DNA of 64,000 nucleotides from Micromonospora citrea (GTDB taxonomy: Bacteria; Actinomycetota; Actinomycetes; Mycobacteriales; Micromonosporaceae), in assembly GCF_900090315.1 (NCBI RefSeq), contig NZ_FMHZ01000002.1:3140501-3204500 (forward strand). The letters are read 5' to 3'. Both the position numbers and the translations under genes were made by a program. Shown here in pieces: positions 25,671 to 34,081 of this stretch (position 1 is its first letter; every line of letters begins with the position of its first letter). The notes under the pieces were generated by a model. The model ran no database searches and was not told the origin of the DNA. It worked only from the letters and a program-made list of their open reading frames with translations.

Positions 25671-25717
25671 TAGGATCGTCAACGTGGTTGTCGAAACCGT
25701 AAACCAGGTTGTCGAAC
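25671..25717 (+). promoter_or_regulatory. promoter and paired direct-repeat operator before the marR-type gene
   Basis: TAGGAT (25671-25676) is a good -10 box. GGTTGTCGAA occurs at 25686-25695 and again at 25707-25716, exactly 21 bp apart, i.e. two helical turns, immediately downstream of the start point. AACCAGGTT between them is itself palindromic. A bound regulator here would block transcription of its own gene. Confidence 0.5.
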
Positions 25718-26191
25718 ATGGCAACGGCTGACCCCGACCGACCCGGCTTCCTGCTGCCCCTGCTGCTGCTGGCCGGCTTCCGTACGCTCGTCGACGACCT
25801 GCACGCGGAGCTGGCCCGGCAGGGCCACCCGGAGCTGCGCCCGCTGCACGGCTTCGTGCTCCAGGCCGTCGGCGGCGGCACCACCGCCACAGAGCTCGGC
25901 CAGCGGCTCGGCGTCTCCAAGCAGGCGGCCGGCAAGACGGTCGACCGGCTGGTCGCGCTCGGCTACCTGGAACGCGCCGACGACACCCGCGACGCCCGCC
26001 GCAAGCTGGTCCGGGTGACCCCGCACGGCCTGGACGGCCTGCGCCGGTCGGCGGAGGTCTTCGACCGCCTCCGGCAACGCTGGGTCGAGACCCTCGGCGC
26101 GGACCGGGTGGCCGCGCTGGAGGACGACCTGCGGGCGGTCACCCCGGCCAACCCGTTCCGCCTCGACGTGCCTGGCTGGTTGGGCGGCTGA
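25718..26191 (+). CDS. MarR-family transcriptional regulator
   Basis: A 157-residue winged-helix regulator: LHGFVLQAVGGGTTATELGQRLGVSKQAAGKTVDRLVALGYLERADDTRDARRKLVRVTPHG is shortened here to its recognition helix SKQAAGKTVDRLV and wing DTRDARRKLVRVT. It contains no cysteine, so it cannot sense oxidants like OhrR; a small-molecule ligand is more likely. It probably represses itself and the divergent AhpD-like gene through the GGTTGTCGAA repeats. ATG at 25718 has only a weak ribosome site. Confidence 0.87.
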   Translation: MATADPDRPGFLLPLLLLAGFRTLVDDLHAELARQGHPELRPLHGFVLQAVGGGTTATELGQRLGVSKQAAGKTVDRLVALGYLERADDTRDARRKLVRVTPHGLDGLRRSAEVFDRLRQRWVETLGADRVAALEDDLRAVTPANPFRLDVPGWLGG

Positions 26192-26196
26192 CCCGC

Positions 26197-26258
26197 CCGG
26201 GCCGCGAACCCGCGTCGCCGGGAGAGCGGCGGAGCGGGCTGCTCCCCGGGCGGCCCGG
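26197..26258. terminator. bidirectional hairpin between convergent marR-type and ccsB genes
   Basis: Arms CCGGGCCGC (26197-26205) and GCGGCCCGG (26250-26258) flank further short complementary GC blocks. It sits in the 81-bp convergent gap, where a two-way terminator would be expected. Confidence 0.45.
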
Positions 26259-26272
26259 TCGTCCGCCGATGA

Positions 26273-27247
26273 TCAGTCGAGGCCGCCGTACGAGTGCAGG
26301 CCCTCGAAGAAGATGTTCACCCCGAACAGGTTCATCAGCATGGTGAGGAAGCCGGCCACGGCGAGCCACGCGGCCACGTTCCGCTTCACGCTCGGGGTGG
26401 CGCGGGCGTGCAGGTAGCCGGCGTAGATCACCCAGGAGATGAACGACCAGGTCTCCTTCGGGTCCCAGCCCCACGGCCGGCCCCAGGCCGCCTCGGCCCA
26501 GATCGCCCCGGCGATCACCGCGAAGGTGAAGATCGGGAACGCGAACGCGTGCAGGACGAAGGTCAGCCGCTCCAGGCCCGCCGCCGACGGCATCCGCTTC
26601 GCCAGGGTGTACGGGAAGCTCCGCCGGCCCTGCTCGTAGCCGGAGCGCATCAGGAACGCCACCGCCGGCACCGCGCCGAGCAGGAAGATGCCGGAGGCGA
26701 AGACGATGGTCGAGACGTGGATGACGAACCAGTACGAGTTGAGCGCGGGCACCAGCGGCACGATCGGCACGTAGAGCACCAGCTCGGCGGTCGCCAGCAG
26801 CAGCACCATCACCAACGACAGGAACAGCCCCAGGCGGCGCAGCATCGGCCGCTTCCAGAGCACCACCAGCCAGGCGGCGGAGCCGATCCACGAGACCGTG
26901 AGCACGAACTCGTACATGTTGCCCCAGGGCATCCGGTCGGCGGCGATGCCGCGGGTGACCAGCGCCCCGAGGTGCAGCAGCGCCGCCAGCGCGGTGGCGG
27001 CCACGGCGCCCACGCCCGCCAGCCGGGCGCGGCGGGCGGTGCGCTCGGCCGCCCCGTCGGGGGCCTTGGCGGGCGCCTCCGGCAGCCCACCCCCGGCCGC
27101 GCCGACGCCGGCCCCGACCAGCTCGCGGGCGGGCGCGGCGACCTGCGTCCGGGCGTTGCCGAGCGCGTACTCGACGGCGTGGCTGATCATCGCGACCAGG
27201 TACGCCAGGATCGCGAACGACACCAGCTGATCGGAGAGTGCGGACAT
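26273..27247 (-). CDS. ccsB: cytochrome c biogenesis protein CcsB/CcsA-type (ResC)
   Basis: A 324-residue polytopic membrane protein, the heme-handling half of the system II cytochrome c synthase. The tryptophan-rich WGWDPKETWSFISWVIYAGY motif, which holds heme at the outer face, and flanking histidines (ISHAVEYAL, FVIHVSTIV) are present. An Ala/Gly/Pro-rich loop lies after the first helix. The ATG at 27247 overlaps the resB stop by one base (TGATG) with GGAG 8 nt upstream. Last gene of the hemL-ccs operon. Confidence 0.93.
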   Translation of the reverse strand: MSALSDQLVSFAILAYLVAMISHAVEYALGNARTQVAAPARELVGAGVGAAGGGLPEAPAKAPDGAAERTARRARLAGVGAVAATALAALLHLGALVTRGIAADRMPWGNMYEFVLTVSWIGSAAWLVVLWKRPMLRRLGLFLSLVMVLLLATAELVLYVPIVPLVPALNSYWFVIHVSTIVFASGIFLLGAVPAVAFLMRSGYEQGRRSFPYTLAKRMPSAAGLERLTFVLHAFAFPIFTFAVIAGAIWAEAAWGRPWGWDPKETWSFISWVIYAGYLHARATPSVKRNVAAWLAVAGFLTMLMNLFGVNIFFEGLHSYGGLD

Positions 27248-28899
27248 CACTCGGCTCCTTCTCGCGCTCCGGCCCGGTCGTCGCCGTCACGGTCGACGCC
27301 GTCACGGTCGGCCTTGTCGCCGCCGCCGACCGCCGCCACGAGCTGCGCGAACTCGTCGGCGAACCCGGGATGGTCGGTGCGCGGCAGACCACCGGCCTCG
27401 ACCAAACTACTACCGCCCGTCGGAGATCCACCCGCGGGGTCGGCCGGAACCATCCGGAAGAAGACCCGCCGACGCCGGCCGAACAGCGAACCCATCAGGC
27501 CGACCAGCAGCACCGCGGAGCTGACCAGCAGCAGCGTCGAGCCCGGGTCGTGGCGGACCGACAGCGTGACGTACGGCCTGGTGTCCAGGAACTCGACCTT
27601 GGTGCCGTCGTCCAGCGTCCAGGTCTCGCCCCGGCGGAGCAGCTTCGTGCCGACCTCCTTCACCTTCCCGGCGCGCACCTGCCGCTGGTCCAGTTCGTAG
27701 ATCGAGCCGGGGATGCCGGCGTCCAGCCCCAGGTTGCCCCGGTAGGCGACGAGGTTCAGCGCCGGGTTGCGCTCGGTGGGGTACTCGGAGCGCGCGTACG
27801 GCGGCGACGCGGGCGCGGTCGGCAGGTAGAGACCCGAGAAGGCCATCTGGAGGTTCGGGTCCCGGTCGCCGGTGGCCGGATCGACGTTGGCGTCCGGGAA
27901 GGCGGCCAGGCCCTCGCTGGTCAGCCCGACGTCGCCGGTGGTCAGGAACGGCACGGTGCTGGTCTGGCTGCGGCCGAACCGGTCGGTGTAGCGGATCACC
28001 GGGGCGTAGCCGTGGCCGAGCAGGTGGACGTTCGCGCCGTCGAGGCGCAGCGGCGCGTTGACCGAGAACTCGGCCCGCCGCGACTCGCCGCCCGCCTCGT
28101 CGACGGTCACCTCGGCGTTGAAGAACTCCGGCTGGCCGGTCTCCAGGAACCGGGCGTGGAAGTCGTCGAGCCGGACGCAGAATCCGGGCAGGTCCTCGCT
28201 GCCGACCCGCGGGCCGAGCTTGGCCTCGGCGTACTGCTGGCGGGTGTTGCAGAACGCGTTCTCCTCGCCGGCGACGAGCAGCCGGTTGCCGCTCCAGCCG
28301 TACCACGAGCCGAGCGCGACGCCGACCAGCACGACCACCATCGAGGTGTGGAAGAGCAGGTTGCCGGTCTCCTTCAGGTAGCCCTTCTCGGCGGAGACCT
28401 CGTCGCCGCGGACCGCCACCCGCCAGCGGCGCCGGCGCAGCGCCTCGGCGACCGCCGCCACGCCGCCCTCGGGGGCGGGCAGCAGCGCGTGCTGCGGCAG
28501 CCGGTCCAGCCGCTTCGGGGCGGCCGGCGGCGTCGACCGCAGCGCCCGGACGTGGTCGCGCAGCCGGGGCGTGATGCAGCCGATCAACGAGGTGAACAGC
28601 AGCAGGTAGATCGCGGAGAACCAGACCGAGCCGAACGCCTCGAAGGCGCCGATCCGGTCCAGCACCGGCGCCAGGTCGGGGTGCTCGGTGAAGTAGTCCC
28701 GGACGTCCTCCGGGTTGACCCCCCGCTGCGGCAGCACCGAACCGGGGATCGCGGCGATCGCGAGCAGGAACAGCAGCACCAGCGCCGTACGCATGCTGGT
28801 GAGCTGCCGCCACGAGTTGCGCAGCAGCGCCAGCAGCCGGTTGGGCCGGCGCCGGGGCGCCTCGGCCGGCGTCGCCGGACGCTCGTCCACGACCGTCAT
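27247..28899 (-). CDS. resB: cytochrome c biogenesis protein ResB
   Basis: A 550-residue protein: a basic N-terminus, three closely spaced helices (MRTALVLLFLLAIAAIPGS, WFSAIYLLLFTSLIGC, LLFHTSMVVVLVGVALGS), a large extracytoplasmic domain of about 280 residues, a last helix (TLLLVSSAVLLVGLMGSLF) and a charged C-terminal tail of some 70 residues rich in Asp, Arg and Gly that is longer than usual. It forms the system II apocytochrome-heme ligation complex with CcsB. Start overlaps the ccdA stop by one base. Confidence 0.93.
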   Translation of the reverse strand: MTVVDERPATPAEAPRRRPNRLLALLRNSWRQLTSMRTALVLLFLLAIAAIPGSVLPQRGVNPEDVRDYFTEHPDLAPVLDRIGAFEAFGSVWFSAIYLLLFTSLIGCITPRLRDHVRALRSTPPAAPKRLDRLPQHALLPAPEGGVAAVAEALRRRRWRVAVRGDEVSAEKGYLKETGNLLFHTSMVVVLVGVALGSWYGWSGNRLLVAGEENAFCNTRQQYAEAKLGPRVGSEDLPGFCVRLDDFHARFLETGQPEFFNAEVTVDEAGGESRRAEFSVNAPLRLDGANVHLLGHGYAPVIRYTDRFGRSQTSTVPFLTTGDVGLTSEGLAAFPDANVDPATGDRDPNLQMAFSGLYLPTAPASPPYARSEYPTERNPALNLVAYRGNLGLDAGIPGSIYELDQRQVRAGKVKEVGTKLLRRGETWTLDDGTKVEFLDTRPYVTLSVRHDPGSTLLLVSSAVLLVGLMGSLFGRRRRVFFRMVPADPAGGSPTGGSSLVEAGGLPRTDHPGFADEFAQLVAAVGGGDKADRDGVDRDGDDRAGAREGAE

Positions 28900-29762
28900 C
28901 AGATACTCACCTCGCCGACCCCGACGGTGGTCTGCAACCAGATCACGAAGTTCGTCCACCCGCCGGTGACCAGCGCGAGGCCGATCAGGATCAGCAGCGC
29001 GCCGCCGACCCGGGTGACCCAGCGGCTGTGGCGCCGGACGGCGCGGAAGACCCCGAGCAGGCGCTGGAAGCCCAGCCCGAAGACGACGAACGGTATCCCC
29101 AGCCCCAGGCAGTACGCCACGGCGAGCACCACCGCCCGGTCCGTCTGGCCGCCGACGGCCGCCATGCCGATAACGGCGCCCAGGGTCGGGCCGACGCACG
29201 GCACCCAGCTCAGCGCGAAGACCGCGCCGAACACCGGGGCGCCGAGAAGCCCGGCGGCGGGCAGCCGGTTGATCCGGAACTCCCGCTGCAGCCCGGGGAC
29301 GACCCCGACGTAGCCCAGGCCGAGCACGACGATGAGCGCGCCGATGACGATCTCCAGCGTGCGCTCGTACTCGAAGAAGACCCGGCCGACGCCGGCGAAG
29401 AGGATCGCGGTGGCGGTGAAGACGACGGTGAAGCCGGCGATGAACAGCAGCGTGCCGGCCAGCACCCGGCCCTTCACCGCGGCGGTCGCCGCCACGGCCC
29501 GCTCCCGCACCGCCACCCCACCGCCGTTGGTGTCGGGAGGGGTTCCCTCCGCCACCGGAGCCGTCGACGGGAAGCCCTTCCCGGCCTGCGGGCGACGGGT
29601 TTCGAGATCGGCCCCGGCGAGACCGGTGACGTACGACAGGTAGCCCGGCACCAGCGGGAGCACGCACGGGGAGAGGAAGCTGACCAGACCGGCGAGCGCG
29701 GCCGCGCCGATGGCGAGCAGCAGCGGACCGGACTGGGCGAGCTCCCGGAACGTCTCGCCCAT
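28899..29762 (-). CDS. ccdA: thiol-disulfide electron carrier CcdA
   Basis: A 287-residue membrane protein that passes electrons from cytoplasmic thioredoxin across the membrane. The two reactive cysteines lie in SFLSPCVLPLVPGYLSYV (helix 1) and ALSWVPCVGPTLGAVIG (helix 4), the pseudo-repeat typical of CcdA/DsbD. An extra polar loop of about 45 residues (GADLETRRPQAGKG onward) between helices 1 and 2 is longer than in Bacillus CcdA. It would reduce the TlpA-type protein encoded just upstream. Coupled to both neighbours by TGATG overlaps. Confidence 0.94.
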   Translation of the reverse strand: MGETFRELAQSGPLLLAIGAAALAGLVSFLSPCVLPLVPGYLSYVTGLAGADLETRRPQAGKGFPSTAPVAEGTPPDTNGGGVAVRERAVAATAAVKGRVLAGTLLFIAGFTVVFTATAILFAGVGRVFFEYERTLEIVIGALIVVLGLGYVGVVPGLQREFRINRLPAAGLLGAPVFGAVFALSWVPCVGPTLGAVIGMAAVGGQTDRAVVLAVAYCLGLGIPFVVFGLGFQRLLGVFRAVRRHSRWVTRVGGALLILIGLALVTGGWTNFVIWLQTTVGVGEVSI

Positions 29763-30340
29763 CAGCGGGAACCGTTGGGCGCCGGCTGCTCGGCCGCGAT
29801 CCGCTCGACGATGGGCTGGAGGCCCTCCTGCCTCACCGCCGCCCGGATCACGGCGGCGATCCGGCCGTCCCGGTCGAGCACGATGGTGGCCGGGATGGTG
29901 TTCGGCGGGATGTCCAGGGCGAGCGCCACCCGGCTGGGCGGGTCGAACAGGCTCGGGTAGCTGACCCCGAACCGCTCCTCGAAGGCGATCGCCTTGTCCC
30001 GGCTGTCCTGGATGTTGACGCCCAGGAAGGTCACCCCGGAGGCCTTGGTGGCCTGGTAGGTGTTCTCCAGGTCGTCCGCCTCGGCCCGGCACGGGTTGCA
30101 CCACGAGCCCCAGAAGTTGACCACGACGACCTGGCCGCGGTCCTTCGCCACGTCGTGGCTGCCGCCGGTGAGCAGCTCACCGGAGATCTTCGGGGCCGGG
30201 GAGCGCTCGTCCGGGGCGCACTCGATGACGCCCTCGGGGCTGGTGCCGCAGGCCTCCTCCCGGCTCTGCGAGGAGCAGCCGGCCAGCGCCGCCGTCGCGA
30301 CGGCGGCGAGCAGACCCGCGGTCCACCTCCGGGCGTTCAT
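29762..30340 (-). CDS. TlpA/ResA-type thioredoxin-like lipoprotein
   Basis: A 192-residue lipoprotein (signal peptide ending LAGC) with a thioredoxin fold. The active site WGSWCNPCRAEADDLE has the WCxPC motif of TlpA/ResA, which reduce the heme-binding cysteines of apocytochrome c, and the cis-Pro loop is NTIPATIVLDRDG. Two further cysteines near the N-terminus of the mature part (EEACGTSPEGVIECAP) may form a structural disulfide. Electrons should come from CcdA. Stop overlaps the ccdA start by one base. Confidence 0.92.
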   Translation of the reverse strand: MNARRWTAGLLAAVATAALAGCSSQSREEACGTSPEGVIECAPDERSPAPKISGELLTGGSHDVAKDRGQVVVVNFWGSWCNPCRAEADDLENTYQATKASGVTFLGVNIQDSRDKAIAFEERFGVSYPSLFDPPSRVALALDIPPNTIPATIVLDRDGRIAAVIRAAVRQEGLQPIVERIAAEQPAPNGSR

Positions 30341-30987
30341 CAGGCCCCCTTGGCCGTCCGGGCTGTCGCCGACATCGCGATCAGGTGCGCGGCCGGCTCG
30401 GAGTAGCCGATGCCGACGACCTTGGCGCCGTCGAAGTGGAAGGAGGTGAGGCTGGCCAGCCCGCACTGGCGCCGGCGCGGGTCGTGCCAGAGCCGCTTGC
30501 GCTCGACGTGGCGGCGCAGCGTCCAGATGGGAAGCTGGTGCGAGACCAGCACGGCCTCGCGCCCCTCGGCGGCCACCCGGGCGGCGTGCAGGGCGGCGAA
30601 CATCCGCTCCGCGATCGCCCGGTAGGCCTCACCCCAGGACGGGGTGACCGGGTCCCGCAGCACCCACCAGTTGCGCGGGTCGCGGAACGAGCCGTCGCCC
30701 GGCGAGACCTTCTTGCCCTCGAACCAGTTCGCGCTCTCGATGAGCCGCTCGTCCACGCCGACCGGCAGCCCGAACTGCGCGGCGATCGGCTCGGCCGTCT
30801 GCTGGGCGCGCTCCAGGGGGCTCGCCACCACGTGCACGACCTCGCGCTCGGCGAGCCCCTGCGCGGCGGCCTTGGCCATCTGCACCCCGAGCTCGGAGAG
30901 CCGGAAGCCGGGCAGCCGGCCGTAGAGGATGCCCTCCGGGTTGTGCACCTCGCCGTGCCGCAGCACGTGGACCACCGTCTTGCTCAC
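30340..30987 (-). CDS. histidine phosphatase (phosphoglycerate mutase-like) family protein
   Basis: A 215-residue branch-1 histidine phosphatase: catalytic LRHGEVHNPEG (RHG) near residue 10, ASPLERAQQTAEPIA with the second arginine, ESANWFEGKKV acid region and the second histidine in AVLVSHQLPIWTLRRH. Mycobacterial and streptomycete homologues sit in the same hem/ccs operon. Its substrate is not established, and a link to heme synthesis or cytochrome maturation is only suggested by place. GTG start 2 nt after the hemL stop; 1-nt overlap with the next gene. Confidence 0.88.
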   Translation of the reverse strand: MSKTVVHVLRHGEVHNPEGILYGRLPGFRLSELGVQMAKAAAQGLAEREVVHVVASPLERAQQTAEPIAAQFGLPVGVDERLIESANWFEGKKVSPGDGSFRDPRNWWVLRDPVTPSWGEAYRAIAERMFAALHAARVAAEGREAVLVSHQLPIWTLRRHVERKRLWHDPRRRQCGLASLTSFHFDGAKVVGIGYSEPAAHLIAMSATARTAKGA

Positions 30988-30989
30988 CG

Positions 30990-32327
30990 CTACCCCCCGT
31001 GACCGGCCGCTGCCGCCGCGCCCGCCGCCGCCGGCAGGGCGGCGGCGATCCGCTCCAGAGCGGCGTCGTCCAGCGCCGCCGACACGAACCACGCCTCGAA
31101 GGCGCTCGGCGGCAGGTAGACGCCGCCGGCGAGCATCGCGTGGAAGAACGCCTTGAACGCCGGCACCTGCTGGGTACGGGCGCTGTCGTAGTCGACCACG
31201 TCGGCGTCGGTGAAGAAGATCGAGAACATGTTGCCCGCGTACGACAGCCGGTGCGGGACCCCGGCGGCGGCGAGCGCGTCGGAGGCCAGCTTGCTCACGA
31301 CGGCGGCCGTGTCGTCGAGCCTGCGGTAGAGCGCGTCGTCGGCCAGCCGCAGGGTCGCCAGACCGGCGGCGCAGGCCAGCGGGTTACCGGAGAGGGTGCC
31401 GGCCTGGTAGACCGGGCCGGCGGGGGCCAGGCGTTCCATGATCTCCGCGCGCCCGCCGAACGCCGCGGCCGGCAACCCACCACCCATGACCTTGCCGTAC
31501 GTCCACAGGTCGGCGTCGGAGGGGTCGAGGCCGTGCCAGCCGGCGCGGGAGACGCGGAACCCGGTCATCACCTCGTCGACGATCAGCAGGGCGCCGTGCG
31601 CGTGCGCGATCCGGGCGAGCTGGGAGTTGAAGCCGTCGCGCGGGGCGACCACGCCCATGTTGCCGGCGGCGGCCTCGGTGATGATCGCGGCGATGTGCTG
31701 GCCCTCGGCGGCGAACGCCTGCTCCACGGCGGCGACGTCGTTGTACGGCAGCACGATCGTGTCGCCCGCCGCCGCGCCGGTCACACCGGGCGAGTCGGGC
31801 AGGCCGAGGGTGGCCACGCCGGAGCCGGCGGCGGCCAGCAGCGCGTCGGAGTGCCCGTGGTAGCAGCCGGAGAACTTGACGATCCGGGGGCGGCCGGTGA
31901 AGCCGCGCGCCAGCCGGATCGCCGACATGGTGGCCTCGGTGCCGGAGTTGACCAGCCGGACCTGCTCGACCGGGGTGCGGTCGACGATCTCGGCGGCCAG
32001 CTCGACCTCGCCCGGCGTCGGGGTGCCGAAGCTGGTGCCCCGGGTCGCGGCGGACCGGATCGCCTCCACCACCTCCGGGTGGGCGTGGCCGAGGATCAGC
32101 GGCCCCCAGGAGGAGACCAGGTCGACGTAGCGCCGGTCGTCGGCGTCGTAGAGCCAGGGCCCCTCCCCCCGGACCATGAAGCGCGGGGTGCCGCCGACGG
32201 CACGGAACGCGCGCACGGGGGAGTTCACCCCGCCGGGCACGATGGCCTTGGCGCGGTCGAACAGGGCCTCGGAGGCCGGCGCTTCGGCCGGGTAGCGGCC
32301 AGATCCGGCGGGAAACATATCGGTCAC
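30990..32327 (-). CDS. hemL: glutamate-1-semialdehyde 2,1-aminomutase
   Basis: A 445-residue PLP enzyme of C5 tetrapyrrole synthesis that converts glutamate-1-semialdehyde to 5-aminolevulinate. Conserved features: [21 protein letters not shown] start, [20 protein letters not shown], and the PLP lysine in [19 protein letters not shown]. First gene of a six-gene operon that goes on to cytochrome c maturation, so heme precursor supply and heme use share a transcript. GTG start at 32327; an ATG three codons later (FPAGSGRYP) is an alternative. No strong ribosome site. Confidence 0.95.
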   Translation of the reverse strand: MTDMFPAGSGRYPAEAPASEALFDRAKAIVPGGVNSPVRAFRAVGGTPRFMVRGEGPWLYDADDRRYVDLVSSWGPLILGHAHPEVVEAIRSAATRGTSFGTPTPGEVELAAEIVDRTPVEQVRLVNSGTEATMSAIRLARGFTGRPRIVKFSGCYHGHSDALLAAAGSGVATLGLPDSPGVTGAAAGDTIVLPYNDVAAVEQAFAAEGQHIAAIITEAAAGNMGVVAPRDGFNSQLARIAHAHGALLIVDEVMTGFRVSRAGWHGLDPSDADLWTYGKVMGGGLPAAAFGGRAEIMERLAPAGPVYQAGTLSGNPLACAAGLATLRLADDALYRRLDDTAAVVSKLASDALAAAGVPHRLSYAGNMFSIFFTDADVVDYDSARTQQVPAFKAFFHAMLAGGVYLPPSAFEAWFVSAALDDAALERIAAALPAAAGAAAAAGHGG

Positions 32328-32400
32328 GATGCCGCCATTGTGTCAGCGCCGGACGGCGAATCGGCAGGCACCCCGCACCGGGGTTACCAGTCTCACCCGG

Positions 32401-32496
32401 GCCGACCGTTCGCGGCTCCCCCAGGCCGACCGTTCGCGGCTCCCCCAGGCCGACCGTTCCCGGCTCCCCCGGGCCGACCGTTCCCGGCTCCGTCGG
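32401..32496. repeat. four tandem 24-bp repeats upstream of hemL
   Basis: Copies at 32401, 32425, 32449 and 32473 of GCCGACCGTTCGCGGCTCCC-CCAG. The first two are identical; the third and fourth share CCGTTCCCGG and the fourth diverges at its end. They lie in the 246-bp divergent space between hemL and the STAS gene, 75-170 bp from each start. Confidence 0.92.
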
Positions 32497-32561
32497 CGGG
32501 GTCGTCCCGCCCCGCGGATTCGGTCGCCGTCGCTCGACAGGCCGGGTCGTCCGGATCGCGC

Positions 32562-32567
32562 TAGGCT
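32562..32567 (+). promoter_or_regulatory. -10 element of a leaderless gene (TAGGCT)
   Basis: TAGGCT, then GACCGG, then the GTG start of the STAS protein at 32574. Confidence 0.65.
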
Positions 32568-32573
32568 GACCGG

Positions 32574-32909
32574 GTGGATCGTGCCGAACTGTCCATCACG
32601 CTACACCGGACGGGCGACGAAGCTGTGCTGCGCCTGTCCGGTGAGATCGACATGCTCACGGCCGCCCAGCTGTCGACCGTCGTCAACGAGGTGCTCGCCG
32701 ACCCGCCGCCGCGGATCGTCCTCGACCTCGGCGGCGTCACCTTCTGCGACTCCCAGGGGCTGGGCACCCTCGTCGTGCTCAGCCGCAAGGCCAGCCACGC
32801 GCAGAGCCTCCTGGTCCTGACGAACGTCGGCGACTTCCTGCTCCGCGTCCTGGACATCACCGGCCTCCGCAGCGCCCTGATGATCCGCAACGACCAGACC
32901 ACCGGCTGA
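32574..32909 (+). CDS. STAS-domain anti-sigma factor antagonist
   Basis: A 111-residue single-domain protein of the SpoIIAA/RsbV type. The phosphorylatable serine is Ser60 in VTFCDSQGLGTLVVL, preceded by RIVLDLGGV. Dephosphorylated, it would bind an anti-sigma kinase and free a sigma factor; the kinase and phosphatase partner could be the HATPase-SpoIIE protein at 38677-40764 or others elsewhere. Leaderless GTG start. Downstream about 275 bp up to the next gene contains no recognisable gene. Confidence 0.9.
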   Translation: MDRAELSITLHRTGDEAVLRLSGEIDMLTAAQLSTVVNEVLADPPPRIVLDLGGVTFCDSQGLGTLVVLSRKASHAQSLLVLTNVGDFLLRVLDITGLRSALMIRNDQTTG

Positions 32910-33186
32910 CCCGTCCCCTCCCCAGCCCTCGCGCGGCTCGCCCCGTGGCGTCGAGCATGAGGTTGCCCGGGACGGTCCGGGGTCTTTCCGCAAGGCCAAC
33001 TTCGTGCACGGTGGCCACGCCGACCACATGAATCACGAGACGTCGGACGCGGCCCGCGCCCTCCGGGCCCGGCCTCCGGCATGAGGTGAGGTCCACCGGC
33101 GGCGGGGTACGCAGCCCTGCCGGTCGAGACGGCTCCCGGACACCGTCGGAACGGACCCGATGTCACGCGTCGAGAAGGGACATGCC

Positions 33187-33408
33187 ATGCACGGCTACGG
33201 TTGGGCCTGGCCGATGGGCGTCATGATGCTCGGCTGGCTCGTTCTGGTTCTGCTGGTGATCTGGGCGGTGTGGTATGTGACGACCGGCATCCGCCAGCGC
33301 CCGATGGCCGACCGGCACGAGTCCGCACGCCGGATCCTGGGCGAACGCTACGCGCGCGGCGAACTGGACACCGAGGAGTACCACCGGCGCCTGGATGCGC
33401 TGCGCTGA
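33187..33408 (+). CDS. small SHOCT-domain membrane protein
   Basis: A 73-residue protein: a His/Trp/Met-rich start (HGYGWAWPMG), one hydrophobic helix (VMMLGWLVLVLLVIWAVWYV) and a C-terminal SHOCT motif (ARRILGERYARGELDTEEYHRRLDAL). SHOCT tails are thought to mediate oligomer contacts; many such proteins accompany metal or stress genes. AAGGGA lies 8 nt before the ATG at 33187; an in-frame ATG at 33160 is possible. Function unknown. Confidence 0.8.
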   Translation: MHGYGWAWPMGVMMLGWLVLVLLVIWAVWYVTTGIRQRPMADRHESARRILGERYARGELDTEEYHRRLDALR

Positions 33409-33526
33409 CCGTCCGGGAGCCGCTCCGACGTGCGCGCGGCCTCCGGCTGCACCCCGCCCTGGCGGGCGGCGGAAGGATCGCGGCCGTGGGCGCGGGGCTG
33501 GACGGCGAACTCGCGTCCGCCCAGGG

Positions 33527-34081
33527 TCAGGCGGTGTTGCCCCAGCGGGCCTGTTCGAGGAGTTCGACGGCGCGGTCACGGGCGTCCGGATCGTCCGTAC
33601 GCAGCATCGCCGTGGCCTCGTCGACGGCGTCGGTCAGCATCCGCCACTGCGCGTCGCGCTCCCGCACCAGGTCGGACTGGGCCGCGAGCTGCCGGGTCTT
33701 CACCCACAGCTCGACGAAGACCGACACCTTGGCCCGCAGCACCCACGGGTCGAACGGCTTGGTGAGGTAGTCGACGGCGCCGACCGCGTAGCCGCGCAAC
33801 GCGAGCTGCGCGTCGCGGTCGGCGGCGGTGAGGAAGATGATCGGCACGTGCCGCGTACGCTCGCGCCGCTTGATGTGGCTGGCCGTCTCGAAGCCGTCCA
33901 TGTCCGGCATCTGGGCGTCCAGCAGGATCACCGCGAAGTCGTCGACCAGCAGCTGCTTCAGCGCCGCCTCGCCGCTCTCCACGGCGACGGACTGGACCGG
34001 CAGCCCCTGGAGGATCGCCTCCAGCGCCATCAGGTTCTCCCGGCGGTCGTCCACCAGCAGCGCCTTAGCCATCTGGGTCAC
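33527..34081 (-). CDS. response regulator, receiver domain with short C-terminal helix region
   Basis: A 184-residue response regulator: receiver domain residues 5-125 with phospho-acceptor Asp55 in ILLDAQMPDMDGFET, acidic pair in LVDDRREN, Thr in IFLTAADR and Lys in DYLTKPFDP. The remaining 60 residues are helical and show no DNA-binding domain, so it probably acts by protein contact or in a phosphorelay. Its GTG overlaps the stop of the giant hybrid kinase by 4 nt, making it the obvious partner. An ATG three codons later is a second possible start. Confidence 0.9.
   Translation of the reverse strand: MTQMAKALLVDDRRENLMALEAILQGLPVQSVAVESGEAALKQLLVDDFAVILLDAQMPDMDGFETASHIKRRERTRHVPIIFLTAADRDAQLALRGYAVGAVDYLTKPFDPWVLRAKVSVFVELWVKTRQLAAQSDLVRERDAQWRMLTDAVDEATAMLRTDDPDARDRAVELLEQARWGNTA

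Noticed and set aside
32910..33186. Short frames between the STAS and SHOCT genes as remnants of a gene
   Set aside because: Frames of about 20 codons without homology or ribosome sites; nothing to support a gene.
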